Of a DNA stretch of 64,000 nt, positions 33,201 to 44,464 are shown one piece after another. The notes under the pieces were generated by a model, which was given only the letters and a program-made list of their open reading frames with translations, was not told the DNA's origin and ran no database searches. The stretch comes from Amorphophallus konjac (taxonomy: Eukaryota > Streptophyta > Magnoliopsida > Alismatales > Araceae). Numbering within the stretch: the stretch's first letter is position 1; the number at the start of each line of letters is the position of its first letter. The stretch is from the NCBI GenBank assembly GCA_022559845.1, contig JAHNEJ010001346.1:124001-188000 (forward strand). Reading direction: 5' to 3'. The position numbers and the translations under genes were made by a program.

Positions 33201-35420
33201 GTCATCTTTTGGGCAGGCTTTATTCAGGTCGCGGAAATCCACGCAAATCCTGATCTGTCCATTCTTCTTTTTCACCGGTACAATATTGGCCAGCCATGTG
33301 GTGTATTGATTCTCCGCCACGAAGCCGACGTTTATGAGCTTGTCGACCTCTTTGCAGATCTGGCTGGTTAGCTCCGGCCTCATGCGCCGGGGAGGTTGCT
33401 TCACTGGTTCCACTTTGGGATCAATGGACAGGATGTGTTGAGTCACCTCGGGGCTAAGTCCGGGCATTTCTTTATAGTTCCAGGCAAAGCAATCCCGGAA
33501 TTCTTGCAGCAACTTTGTGTATTGTTCTCTCTCCTGTAGAGGCATGAGAGCACTCAGAAAAGTCGGCCTGGGATTGTCTTCTGTGCCAAGGTTGATTTCA
33601 ACCAATTCGTCGACTGTGGCCTGGCCGCCATTTTCAATTTCCGGCGGGGCTGGCGACAAATCGACGAAGTCTTGGTCTTCATTATCCTCGGGTTCGAGAA
33701 TGCCATCTCCCTCTTCTTGTTCATCATGACTGGGCATGGAGGCTGCATTCACCTCGCTCTCCTCCTGGGCCGTGGCCGCCGGGTGTGCGAGGCCCGCTGG
33801 CTCAGAGGGGCGTAGGTCCATCTCAGGCTCTTCTGTGTATTCATCATAGATAGCTTGGACGGGGGCCGGGGCAGCCGCATCTTCAGGGGCCTAGTAGTGG
33901 ATGGACACGGTGTAGGCTCCCGCTCTGGGGCTGTCCGCTACATGGGGGCGTGGCGGGGCTATCACATAATCCCCCATCCTGAGCTCGTCCCTGTCAATGA
34001 GGTCTTGGGCAATGTCTTTGAAGACATAGCAGTCTTCAATGGCGTGGCCCAGCATCTGGTGGTAAGGGCAAATTAGCGGGTCCCTGCTTCTTCGGGTGTC
34101 TTGCGGCCTCTTGGACCGTGGAAGGGAGACTTTGCCGTAGTGGCATGCCCAGTCGAAGATGCCCCGGGTCTTCTCTCTCGGAAAGGAATAAGGCTTCTGT
34201 AGCTTCTCTTGGAGTGTCAGCCCTTGCCTGGTCGGCCGCTCGGTCAGCGAGCTTGCCATGTCTCTCATTTCCTGCCTTGACAAAGCGGGGGTGCTGGGAC
34301 TGGCGCCTCGGGGCCGAGGCATCCGGCCACCCCATGGGGGGAGGGAGCCCTGGATCAGGTCGGCGACTAGCGAGGTTAGCTCGGCTAGCCGCCTCTTCAG
34401 CATCTCGATCTCCCGTTGCTGCTTGTGGTACAAGGCGTACATGACGGGGTCGTATCGAGGGGAATTCGGAGCATGGCCCATGCTGCTGCTCCTTGCTTCG
34501 CCGGCCGGCCGGGGCGAAGGTGTTTCACCGGCGTGCCCTTTCGAGGTCGACACTTCGGAGAAGGAGGGGGTCTTCTCTATGCAACGGCGGCGGGGAGGTT
34601 TCCAAAGGAAGATCTCCTCGTCTTGTGCCTCCTGAACTGGGGGCGCAGGATGTGCGTCTCGATAGGCTTCCCGTGAATCTGTAGCTTCTACGGGATCGTT
34701 GCCGGGCCATGTTGAGACCGATATGACATCAGTCTCGTAGTAATTTTCTAGTGAAAAGCCCAGACCGGGGTGCTTGGTGACTTTCAGCAACCGTCGATCC
34801 AGGTTTGGTGGATTCCACATTTTTTCAAACATTTCCTTCCGGCTGGAGGGCTGGTAGGGAGGAATCTTCTGCTTCCTGACCATTCTGGCTGCCCGGTCAG
34901 TCATGTGGGGAAGTCCCGTAATGGGGACGTGCGGGTCATGCAACTCGTCAAGGAACCGGCAATCGTCGTCTTCCCTGACCGGCTTCTCCCCGGCCACATA
35001 GAAGATAGTGGACGGCCCCTCGGGGTTAGGCACCTCGAAGGTTCTCAATTGCTCAGCCGCTTGGCATTCAATTTCCGCTATCGGCTTGACGATCCCTGGC
35101 GGGACCCTGACATCTTCTAGCAGGTCTTCGAGGCAGGGTGCCCCCGGTGTGGGGTAGATGGCGAGAGGGGCTGCCCTAAATACCCCTTCCTCTTGTGCAA
35201 TACATGGTACATGTGGGGGAGCCACATAGCCTGGGGGCGGCGGAGGAAACCAGCCTCCCGATTCCATTTTCTTCTTTCCCTTGTCTCGGGCAGCTTGAGG
35301 AGCTTGCTTCGCCTCTCCCAAGTACAGATTAGCATCTGACAAGTGACACTCAAACACCTCAAACGGGTGGAGGTCGGCGAAGATTCTGACTTCCTTTCCC
35401 TCGCAGGGGTACTTGATACA
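30256..35420 (-). pseudogene. pol part of the inner Tat element: second knuckle, RT, RNases H, integrase
   Basis: Continues the gag-pol frame after the stop at 35421. It holds the second Cys/His knuckle module (about 34010-34080), RT, Ty3-type RNase H, an archaeal-type RNase H and an integrase. The integrase has an HHCC finger, three acidic catalytic positions and a GPY-type C-terminus ending at 30256. Two further lesions are visible. One is a TAG stop at 33891-33893, where the outer copy has CAG. The other is a one-base deletion at about 32980, just before the RT catalytic Y-x-D-D, which puts the rest out of frame. A separate 865-codon frame then runs to the end. No full-length polyprotein can be made from this copy. 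Confidence 0.88.
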
Positions 35421-38400
35421 CTAATGCAAGGTGGAGGGCACCACCCTATTTTGGTGTAGCCAAGGCCGGCCGAGCAACGCCTTGTAGGACGTGCTGGAGT
35501 TGATGACGTGGAACTGGACTCTGGAGGTGAAGTCGTCAAAGGTCAAGTCGAACTCTGCGACCCCCATGGGAACCTCACATTTCTGGTTAAAGCCGGCAAT
35601 CTTGACATTTTTAACTTCGACCAGGTGTACGTCAAAGTAGTGCTTCTGGTATACCCGGTACGGGAGTATATTCACTGCTGCCCCTGGGTCGATCAAGACC
35701 CTGTTGATAGGCTGGCCGTTCAGCTGCCCTTTCATGTAGAGGGGCCTGTTATGGCTGCAAGTCGGTAGGAGCATGTCATCTTCTGTGAAAGCCACTGCTA
35801 CTTCAGGTGATAATTCTGCCAAACAGGCTTCAAGGTGTGCTGGCGTCTGGAGTGCGGCGATGATGGCTTGCCGTGTTTCTTCATTCAAGGACAGCATCTC
35901 CCACACCGTGAACCGGGTCGGGATTTTCTTGAGATGTCTGACTATTCGCTCGGCCGCCCGCACCTTGAGCAGTTTCATCTCTTCGGGCTTGCTGCGCCTG
36001 CCCTCATCCTGGGATTGGAGCGCCGGATTAGGGGACGCCTCCTTTGCGGGATATGTTGTAGCCCGTTGAGCAGGCGGGGCCTGTTGGGCCTCCTCCGCTG
36101 TTCGCATGAATTCGGCGAGGTTTGGGGTGCCGCTGAATCCTTCCTCTGGCTGGGCAGGGGTTGCAGCTGGCAGAGCTTGGGGAATGCTTGCTTTACTGGT
36201 CGCAGCGGGCCCCTGGGGGTGCGCCCGCCTTCCTGCTCGAGCTGACAGGAACTCGGCGAACGACGGGGCGCCTTGACTCTTGGTGCCTCCGGGGTAGAGG
36301 CCTGATGGAGGAGGGATCTCGGTGCCTCGGACCTCGGGCTCGGGAATCTGGTATGGTTGTTCCCCCCTGAGCATGATGTTGAGGCTGCCCTGAGGAGAGC
36401 GCCCCCACTTCCTCCCTGACCTGGTGACGTGCTGGGAGGTGGATGCTTCAGCTTGACTCACTTCCGCCGGCTCATGGGGTGGCTCTTCTTCTTTCTCTTC
36501 CAGGGAGAGAGAGGTATCGAACAACGCCGAGAGGGTGTTGCAGGCGAAGACGACCTCCTTCTTCTTCTTGCCCCTGGGTCTTCTCTTTTTCTTCTTCTTG
36601 CCCGCTGCAGCGGACGGCTGCTCTCGAATGGGTTCACCCGACAGGGGAGGCTCTTTGTCTGCATCAGCTTCTGTTCCTGGAGCCAGCTCGAGTGACTCGA
36701 ACTGCTCCCAGGGGACATATTGTTTTAGCTCGACGGGCTGAATTTTGGGCTGCTTATAATCTTCAAGCCCGTCGATAATAGCCTGGAGTTTTTCAACCGC
36801 CGGGCTACTCTTCTTGTACATCCGCAGCGGGGCAGAGCTCTTCTTGTTGTGAGTGGGCCGCCTCATGACCAGCCGGGGGGCCGTGTCGTGGCAAACAGGG
36901 TTTACCGGGGGCGGTGCAGGCAGGGGCGCTGCTACCCTCGAGTGAATTCCTGGGGTAGGTCGAGAGGCGCGCGCCTTTCTGGTTTTTCTGGGTGCAGTCT
37001 GCCACCCTTCTTGGTCTTGAGCTGGGGCCATGATAAAGGTTTCATAAGTGGCACGGGCACAGGCCTTCGCCCATTCTTCTGGCAGCTCCTGATATAGTGA
37101 GATCATATTGACGGAGGAGGCTATGCTGGGCAGCTCGTGTGGCTGCGGGGGGTCTACTTTATGCTCCCCCATGTCCAGCTCCCCGTCCCTGATTAAGGAC
37201 TTAATAACATCCTTGAAGACGTAGCAATCTTCAATAGTATGCCCGAGCACCCGGTGGTACATGCAGAAGCGCGGGTCATCCTTCTTCTTTGAGTCGCCAG
37301 GCCTTTTCGGCTCTGGCAATGTGATCTTATTGTAGCTGGTTGCCCACTCAAACAGGAGCTTGGACTTGTCCCGGGAGAAGGAATACAACTTGTTTCTCAT
37401 CTTCTCTCTTAGTGAGGGGCCTTCCCGCCGTTCTGTGGTTCTGGGCGGCGGAGGGTTAGCCGCTCCCTTGGCTTTCTCCTTCTGCTTTTCAAAAGCCTGG
37501 AAGTCTAGTGCATGCACCTCCGGGGGAGCCGGCTTCTTCTCCGCCTGCCTGGCCCTCTGGCTTGACATGGCCGGGGTGGAGGAGTATCGGGCCAAGAATG
37601 CCTCGATCTCCGCTACCACATTGTTCAGACGGTCAAATGTCTTGACCTCAGTGCCGATCATTCTTTCTAGGATTTCTTTCTTTAAGTTTTGCTTGCAGAT
37701 CTGAACTGCGTCCTCCTGATGCGGGGGGCGTTTGCACCTCATACTAAGGTTCCTCCATCTTTTGATGTAGTCGAGGGCCGACTCATCATTCTTCTGTCTT
37801 GTGGCGTAGAGTTCAGTCATAGTAACTTCTCTCTCGGCCACGTAGAATCTTTCCTTGAACTTCTTCTGCATGTCGGGCCAATCGGCCACCGACCCGGGCG
37901 ACAAGCCGGAGTACCATTCAAAGGCAAGCCCGGTGAGTGTTGAACCGAAGAACTTCAGGAGGTAGGCCTCATCAGCAGCCAGGTCTCCCATGACGTTCAC
38001 GTAATAGGCAATATGCTCTCTGGGAGATCCTTGCCCATTGAACTTTTCAAATTTCGGCGGCTTGGTGACGCCAGCCGACAACTTCCTGGCAGCATACTGA
38101 GCCGGGTAGGGTACTCGGTAGACGTCGAAAGGCGTCTGATCCCCATCGCCCCTTTCGGCCAACTTCATGTCTATCATCTGCTCAAGCATCAACCGGCTGA
38201 CTGCCGCCGGGTCGACCGGGTTCGGGTAGAAATGAGCGGGCTGTGCGCTCGGGGTGACTACCACGGTCGCTCGGGGGGCCATGGGGGACCCTTGTGAAAG
38301 CGGAGCCTGTGGCGGGGTCACCGCTATGCAATGTGCTTGCTGCGGGGGCGTGCCCCCGGGGGGATCGAGGGTTGCCGGAAGAGCTGCCTCGGAAGACTGC

Positions 38401-39929
38401 CCCCTGTCCCTGGGTACCTCGGGTATGGTCTCGGTCTGCCAGGACATTGGGGGTGGTGTGTTTCGCTCATTCAACTGCTTTTTAAGTGATTCGATTTCCT
38501 GCTGGAATCGTTGCATCATGAGCAGCATTGCTGGATCAGCTGTGGGAAGACTGGGCGTGCCCCCTGTCTCTTCGGCCGGGGCGTCCTCGGATGATGTCGA
38601 GGGTCCGCCACTCGTGTCGCCGGTGGTGACCACATTGGCCGTGAGGGCCGTGAGGGGCCCCGTGGGTGTCGCGCCGCCTGCCGCTCTCCTTCTTCTGGTA
38701 AGGGGTCCCGGCCTGGCGGCTATTCTGGCCAATTCTTCCGGGTCGGCGGGTAGGGCCCCATACCGACCATGGACCCCTGCCATATTGCAGGTGAATGTCT
38801 GCCATCTCTTATTCTTGTTTCTTCTTGACGCCCTCCGGGACAGTCCTCCTGGGAATGTTAGCCTGTCGAAGACCGACCGTCGGGACGGCGCCTCCTCCCG
38901 TACAGGGGACTGGCGCGGCTCTTCCGGGCGGGTCCTCGACTCCATACTAGGTGCAGGTTCCCCCCTTTCTTCCTGGAAGGCGGAGGTCATTGCCCCCAGT
39001 AGTCTTTGGCGGCCAGCGGGGGTGCTACCAGGGCCTCGGAGGTAGTTTCTCATAGCCTGCTCGATCCCTTCCCACTCTTGGTCAGGGAGAGCGGCCTGTG
39101 GTTGCGCGTCGATGACGGCAGCAGGAGGAGCGTAGGCCCTGAGTGCCGGGCGGGCGGCATTGTGTCGGCGCCCTCGGCGATGGCGATGAGCATTCTCGGG
39201 CGGCACCGGGGTGACGGGTGCCGGTCGGAGAGTGGGGGTCACTGCCTCGACCCCGTCATCTCTTCGGGACCCCCTCGGGCGGAAAGTGCTGGGCCCCGCC
39301 TGGGCGGGTGCAGTGGGCTGGGCCTCCCTGGGTACCCAGACTTGCTTCAGTTTGGCCAGCTTGCGAGCCAGTGCAATCTTTGGTAGGGTGGCCACAACAG
39401 CGGGCGTCACCTTCCCTTTTAGTTTCTCCAGCCCTTGAAAGGAGTTGCGGACTGGGACGGTCGGGACGACGCGGTCTGGCGTCACCTGGGACCTCTGGCC
39501 GTCTAGGCGGACTCGGAGGGCCCCAACCGTCATGGACTTTTCGGAGTTGGACAGGCGACGCCCTGAGCCGGCGCCGGTGTTGCCTCTCCGAAGCCTCCTT
39601 CGGTGGGATGCCGACCCTTGGTGGAACGGGCCGGTGGTCTGGTGCACGTGGTGCACGTTGCAGCTGAGCGTCGTTGTGGGGACGCTATTGTTGCCTTCGG
39701 CCACCGCTCGGCAGGCGGCAGCTTCGACGGCTCTCGGAGCGGGAGCGTTGGTTTGAGGCTCCTCGGGCGCTCGTGCGTCGAGGATGTCAACGAAGGCCAC
39801 CCCCAAGAAGTTGGGGAAGCCCACGGTGGGAGGGAAGCTCCCGAAAGTGAGGGGCACCGCCAGGTAGCCGCCTCGCACATGATTCTTCACAACCTCGGGG
39901 CTACAGAGAACAGCCATTGTCGGCTCCAT
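35421..39929 (-). pseudogene. gag-protease part of the inner Tat polyprotein, ended by a premature stop
   Basis: The start codon is taken as the ATG at 39929, about 105 bases after the primer-binding site; the frame is open further back into the LTR but that part cannot be mRNA leader coding. About 1502 codons. The first 440 residues are basic and Pro-rich with no motif. The gag core (AFEWYSGLSPGSVADW) is near 37880-37925, a knuckle CMYHRVLGHTIEDC near 37220-37270, and a protease with active site D-P-G near 35690. The frame ends at TAG 35421-35423 just after the protease block, where the outer copy has CAG. The truncated product resembles a gag-protease protein and could in principle still assemble. 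Confidence 0.85.
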
Positions 39930-40034
39930 GATGCCTTTCTCTTTTTTTTCTGCATTTAAGAAAGTAACATAATTAGTATTACAAGAAGGGGGCCGCGGGG
40001 CCCCTAATTTCGGCAAAGAGATGAAGGGTGGACT

Positions 40035-40052
40035 GTCCCACCGGGCGTGCCA
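40035..40052 (-). other. Primer-binding site of the inner Tat element
   Basis: On the - strand it reads TGGCACGCCCGGTGGGAC, starting four bases after the 5' LTR end. The TGG start is the complement of the CCA end of a tRNA. I recall similar sites in other Tat elements, but I do not assign the tRNA. Confidence 0.8.
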
Positions 40053-40056
40053 GACT

Positions 40057-43000
40057 TGTGGACGCACTTTTCGTTTATCAATTGTTTTGTTCGTTTGTTG
40101 GATTATTAAGTGCGTGGGCGTGCCAGTCACCGGAGTGACAATTTATTCGGGCTCCGAAGAGCCCATGGTGCGCTCGATCTGACTTCGTCAGGCGATTGTG
40201 TGGTTCGTGTCGGGACCGAATCCCGTCGCGCCATGAAGGTCACGACGTCATTTACATCCCCCATACGAGGGAATACCCTTGATTAATTGCCGAAACTAGG
40301 GGCCCCGCGGCCGAAAAGAATAATACTAGTTGTGCAAGAGAGATAAGGAAGGATCACACTAAGGGCTGTGTTCAGACCACAAACCGTCGGTCATGTCGGC
40401 CACTCGTGGGCCTTTCCATGTTCGGACATGGGTCCGTGAGGTGAAACACAACGAGAAAACCGGGATGAATGCATTCAAATGTCTGCCGAGCACCCGGCAA
40501 TTTATGTGATGACTCGGAGGGCGTCCGGAACGAGGAACAAACCCGGTCTGATTGAGATGTCGGCCCGAGACTAGGTCGGGACCGGACCATGTCGGGATGA
40601 CTCCCAAGATCCGAGCCCGGCCTGAGAGGGCGGCATTATTGTTCCTTTTACCCCGGGTCCCGGGGGGAGATAGGGCTGCGGTGTGGGCTCCGGCATCTTT
40701 TATCTGGAGTTCTCTTGGTTATGTACTCCAATTTCTGACCTACGGTTTATTATTTCCTTAGGTGTTTGTCCCGGATGATTCTTCTTCTTTTACTCATTGT
40801 TATCATTATCATTATTATTTATTTATTATATTTTTTTTTCTTATTGCCCCTCCCGCCTCTTTTATTTTGATTAATGTTGCACATTCGGAGTCCTTTAATG
40901 AGCACATTTTCTTTTGATTTATTTGCCATTTGTTAAGGCCATTATCATGTTGTATATATGCATAAGTGTGGTGTGTCGGCGAAGGGAAGGTAAGAGTGTA
41001 CCGCTGAGAGGCCCAGAGGGGAGCGTGCCGGCGAAGGACAAAAAAAGGGTGTACCGCTGAGGGCACAAAAAGGAGTGCCGGTGAAGGTTATGAAAGCGAG
41101 GGTGTGCCGCTGAGGGCAGCGTACCGCTGAAGGTGGGGGATAGGGTGTACCGCTGGGGGGGCATCAAGGTATGCCGGCCAAAGGAATTGGGGTGTACCGC
41201 TGAGGGTTCAAGAGGCGTGCCGCTGGGGAAGGGATTTGGTGAGCGGTCCGGTTGATTAAAATGCGCCGTTGAAGGGCCAATCAGAACGTGGTGATGGAGG
41301 TTCGATCAGTTTTCGATTATTTTAAGGCTTTTCTTTTCTTCTTGTCTTAACCCTTGTGTAGTTTTTTTTTTTTATATAAAATTCCTCCCGTGTTTGTTCT
41401 CTTGGTTCGGTTCGGTCTCTTTTCTTGCGGGTCGGGTTTTCGGGCGGCCAGGTGGTTAATTAGCTTAGTTCAATTCTCGTCGGGGTGCCGGCAGTAATTT
41501 GATGAGTTGGAAGGTTTCATTAGTTATTCTGCTCGTTTGTTGCCTCCTTTTGCCTCTTTTAATTATTTATTAATATCTCACAAAAAATTCGGCAGCATCT
41601 CCCCTTAACCCGGGGCGTAAGGGAGATAAAGGGAGCACGCCCACATGGAGTGGCGGAACCCGACAACTGGAGGTGGGCCCCCGGGGGAGCAACACCTTTA
41701 TAGAACCTCAGAAAACGTGAAGGAAGGGGCTCGGAGGCGAGGCCAAGGAGTGGGCTGCTGAGAGGCTGAAGGGTGTGCCGCTAAAGGCCATAAGGTGAGT
41801 GTACCGGCCAAGGGCCAATTGGAGTGTGCCGGCCAAGGGGTAACAGAGTGTGGGTGTGCCGCTGAGGGCAGAAAGGAGTGTGCCGCTGGGGGCAAATAGG
41901 GGTGTACCGCTGAGGGCTATTGGGTGTGTGCCGCTGAAGGGTGAACTGGGTGTGTCGCTGAAGGCAGATCTGGGTGTGTGCCGCTGAAGGCTGATCTGGG
42001 TGTGTCGCTGAAGGCAGATCTGGGTGTGTGCCGCTGAAGGCTGATCTGGGTGTGTCGCTGAAGGCAGATCTGGGTGTGTGCCGCTGAGGGCTGAGCTGGG
42101 TGTGCCGGCCAAGGGCCGGAAAGGTGCACCGCTGGGAGGCTTAAAAGGGTTGCAAGCAACTGGGGGGGGGGGGGGAATTTGGTGGCTGTTCAGGAAAAGA
42201 GGAAGAAAGACAGGGGATTTCAAGGCCGGGGGTGGCCTATTAGTAACTGAGCGGTTGGGAAGAAAGAAGGGTACCTCCCCTTCTCCTCAAGCCCGGGAAC
42301 ACGGTAGATGGCCATGGAAGGGAGTGAGGAGCTCACGGAGCCAAGGCTGACAGAAGGGGGAAACCTACATCGACGTGGAGGACCCTAAAGACGCCGGAGG
42401 AATGAAGAAATAGAGGGAGGAACGGATTGTCCGTCGAAAAGCCCGCAAAGCCTAACATAAAACATCGAAGATCGAAGAGAAACCCGGAGAGGGTGATTTT
42501 CATTCGTGAGAATCAAGAGGGCGTGGCCCTACATATATATTACAAAAGCAAACCCCCAGATGGGGCCATGGACAAAAGGGAGAAGGACAAAGAACCCCCA
42601 GGAGGAATGGGATACAAGAGAGACGAAAACATCCGGGCCTAAGACATTGGCCACTATCCCCAACCCTTTCCCCCAATACAACAAGCTCTCTCTCTCTTAC
42701 TCTTGTTTCTTCCCGGTGGCCGTTGGACGGAGCACAGGCCGGGAGGGCCTCTTCTTCTCTTCTTTCTTCTCCTCTTTCTCCTGTGTGTGCCCTCTACTGT
42801 TGGAACCCCTTCTCCTCTCTCTGTTCGTCTCTCCCGTTCTCCTCCTTTTTTGTGTTTTAACAGGAGGCTTTTATACTCCCAGCCACCGACGACTTCGAGC
42901 ACGACCGTCGAAGGCGGGAAGCCGGCTGTGATGATGGGTTTGACCTGCCCCTGTACTGGCTGTCAGTGGGGTAGGCTACGTGGCCCAACAACCAGCTGCC

Positions 43001-43664
43001 ACCTCAGACGGCTCCACTGCGCGCCAAGGATGTGTAGGGCATGGGCCTCACGTCGCCCGTTGAAAGAGCTTCACCGCTGTGCCGTTGAAGGGCTAAATAA
43101 GCGTGCCGCTATAGTGCCAAAAGGGCGTACCGCTGGAGCCCCGGATGGGCGTGCCGTTGAACGGCCTGAAGGGTGTGCCGCTGGGGACCCTACAGGGTGT
43201 GTCGCTGAAGACCCCCCAGGGGGCGTGCCGTTGAACCCCAAAGGGGGTGTGCAGCTGAAGACCCCCCCATGGGGGTGTGCCGGTGAAGACCCCCCCATGG
43301 GGGTGTGCCGGTGAAGACCCCCCTATGGGGGTGTGCCGGTGAACCCCCTTGGGGGTGTGCCGGTGAACCCCCATAGGGGTGTGCCGACGAGGGCCGTAGC
43401 AGGGTGTGCCGCTGAAGGGAGCGTGCCGCTGGAGGGTTCTGCCAGGGCGTGTCGCTGGGGCCTCAACTGGGCGTGCCGCTGAAGGGCTAAATGGGCGATT
43501 TTGAGCCCATTGTGAGCATGAGTTGTGGCCCATTTGATTTTCTTCGAGGCCCACGGGCTGTGGAGCCTTTTGTGCTTGATTTCCCTGGGGGTTTCTTCAC
43601 TCGGCGCCGTCGTTGATGCTGGGCTGAGCATGACATTTTGGATGTGCAATTTTCGGTGTCCACA
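40057..43664 (-). repeat. 5' LTR of the inner Tat element
   Basis: 3608 bp and nearly identical to 16554-20130. On the - strand it starts at 43664. The U3 would be about 790 bp, up to the TATA box at 42868-42875, so R and U5 would take most of the LTR. It has mini-repeat clusters at about 40970-41270, 41770-42130 and 43070-43500. The last cluster has one extra unit of about 28 bp relative to the 3' LTR, around 43264-43300. Confidence 0.93.
42868..42875 (-). promoter_or_regulatory. TATA box in the 5' LTR of the inner Tat element
   Basis: Reads TATAAAAG on the - strand, inside a GGGAGTATAAAAGCCTCC context that is the same in all three LTR copies. It is the best candidate for the promoter of genomic RNA, with a start near 42840 (inferred). 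Confidence 0.6.
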
Positions 43665-43669
43665 CCAGC
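43665..43669. repeat. Target-site duplication CCAGC, right copy
   Basis: Follows GTCCACA of the inner element directly and pairs with 16549-16553. Confidence 0.95.
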
Positions 43670-44444
43670 TGCCACCTCAGACGGCTCCACTGCGCGCCAA
43701 GGATGTGTAGGGCATGGGCCTCACGTCGCCCGTTGAAAGAGCTTCACCGCTGTGCCGTTGAAGGGCTGAACAAGCGTGCCGCTGTAGTGCCAAAAGGGCG
43801 TACCGCTGGAGCCCCGGATGGGCGTGCCGTTGAACGGCCTGAAGGGCGTGCCGCTGGGGACCCTACAGGGTGTCTCGCTGAAGACCCCCCAGGGGCGTGC
43901 CGTTGAACCCCAAAGGGGGTGTGCCGGTGAAGACCCCCCCCATGGGGGTGTGCCGGTGAAGACCCCCCCATGGGGGGGTGTGCCGTTGAAGACCCCCCCC
44001 ATGGGGGTGTGCCGGTGAAGACCCCCCCATGGGGGTGTGCCGGTGAAGACCCCCCTATGGGGGTGTGCCGGTGAACCCCCTTGGGGGTGTGCCGGTGAAC
44101 CCCCATAGGGGTGTGCCGGTGAACCCCCTTGGGGGTGTGCCGGTGAACCCCCATAGGGGTGTGCCGGCGAGGGCCGCGGCGGGGTGTGCCGCTGAAGGGA
44201 GCGTGCCGCTGGAGGGTTCTGCCAGGGCGTGCCGCTGAGGCCTCAACTGGGCGTGCCGTTGAACGGCTAAATGGGCGATTTTGAGCCCATTGTGAGCATG
44301 AGTTGTGGTCCATTTGATTTTCTTCGAGGCCCACGGGCTGTGGAGCCTTTCATGCTCGATTTCCCCGGGGGTTTCTTCACTCGGCGCCGTTGTTGATGCT
44401 GGGCTGAGCATGACATTTTGGATGTGCAATTTTCGGTGTCCACA
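43670..44444 (-). repeat. 3' LTR of the outer Tat element, second piece
   Basis: Resumes with TGCCACCTCAGACGG exactly where the first piece stopped and ends GTCCACA at 44438-44444. Its GTGCCG cluster (43740-44270) has more units than either inner LTR, mostly extra repeats around CCCCATGGGG palindromes. Confidence 0.92.
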
Positions 44445-44464
44445 AATGCCCCCCACCCACGGGT
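44445..44464 (-). other. Polypurine tract of the outer Tat element
   Basis: Identical to 20131-20150 and adjacent to the LTR end. Confidence 0.8.

Larger units (their letters stand above)
16554..43664 (-). mobile_element. Inner Tat-lineage Ty3 giant retrotransposon, complete, 27.1 kb
   Basis: Complete element with 3' LTR 16554-20130, polypurine tract 20131-20150, antisense gene 23104-28873 (+), gag-pol 30256-39929 (-), primer-binding site 40035-40052 and 5' LTR 40057-43664. It is flanked by CCAGC on both sides and sits inside the LTR of another member of the same family. LTR ends TGTGGAC and GTCCACA are perfect 7-bp inverted repeats. The gag-pol and antisense genes carry stops or frameshifts, so it is probably non-autonomous now, although its cis signals look complete and could be served by a relative such as the outer copy. 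Confidence 0.95.

Noticed and set aside
39930..40130. Upstream start codon of the inner gag at 40130.
   Set aside because: It lies inside the 5' LTR, across the primer-binding site. The frame is open by chance there, and the ATG at 39929 is the first sensible start after the primer-binding site.
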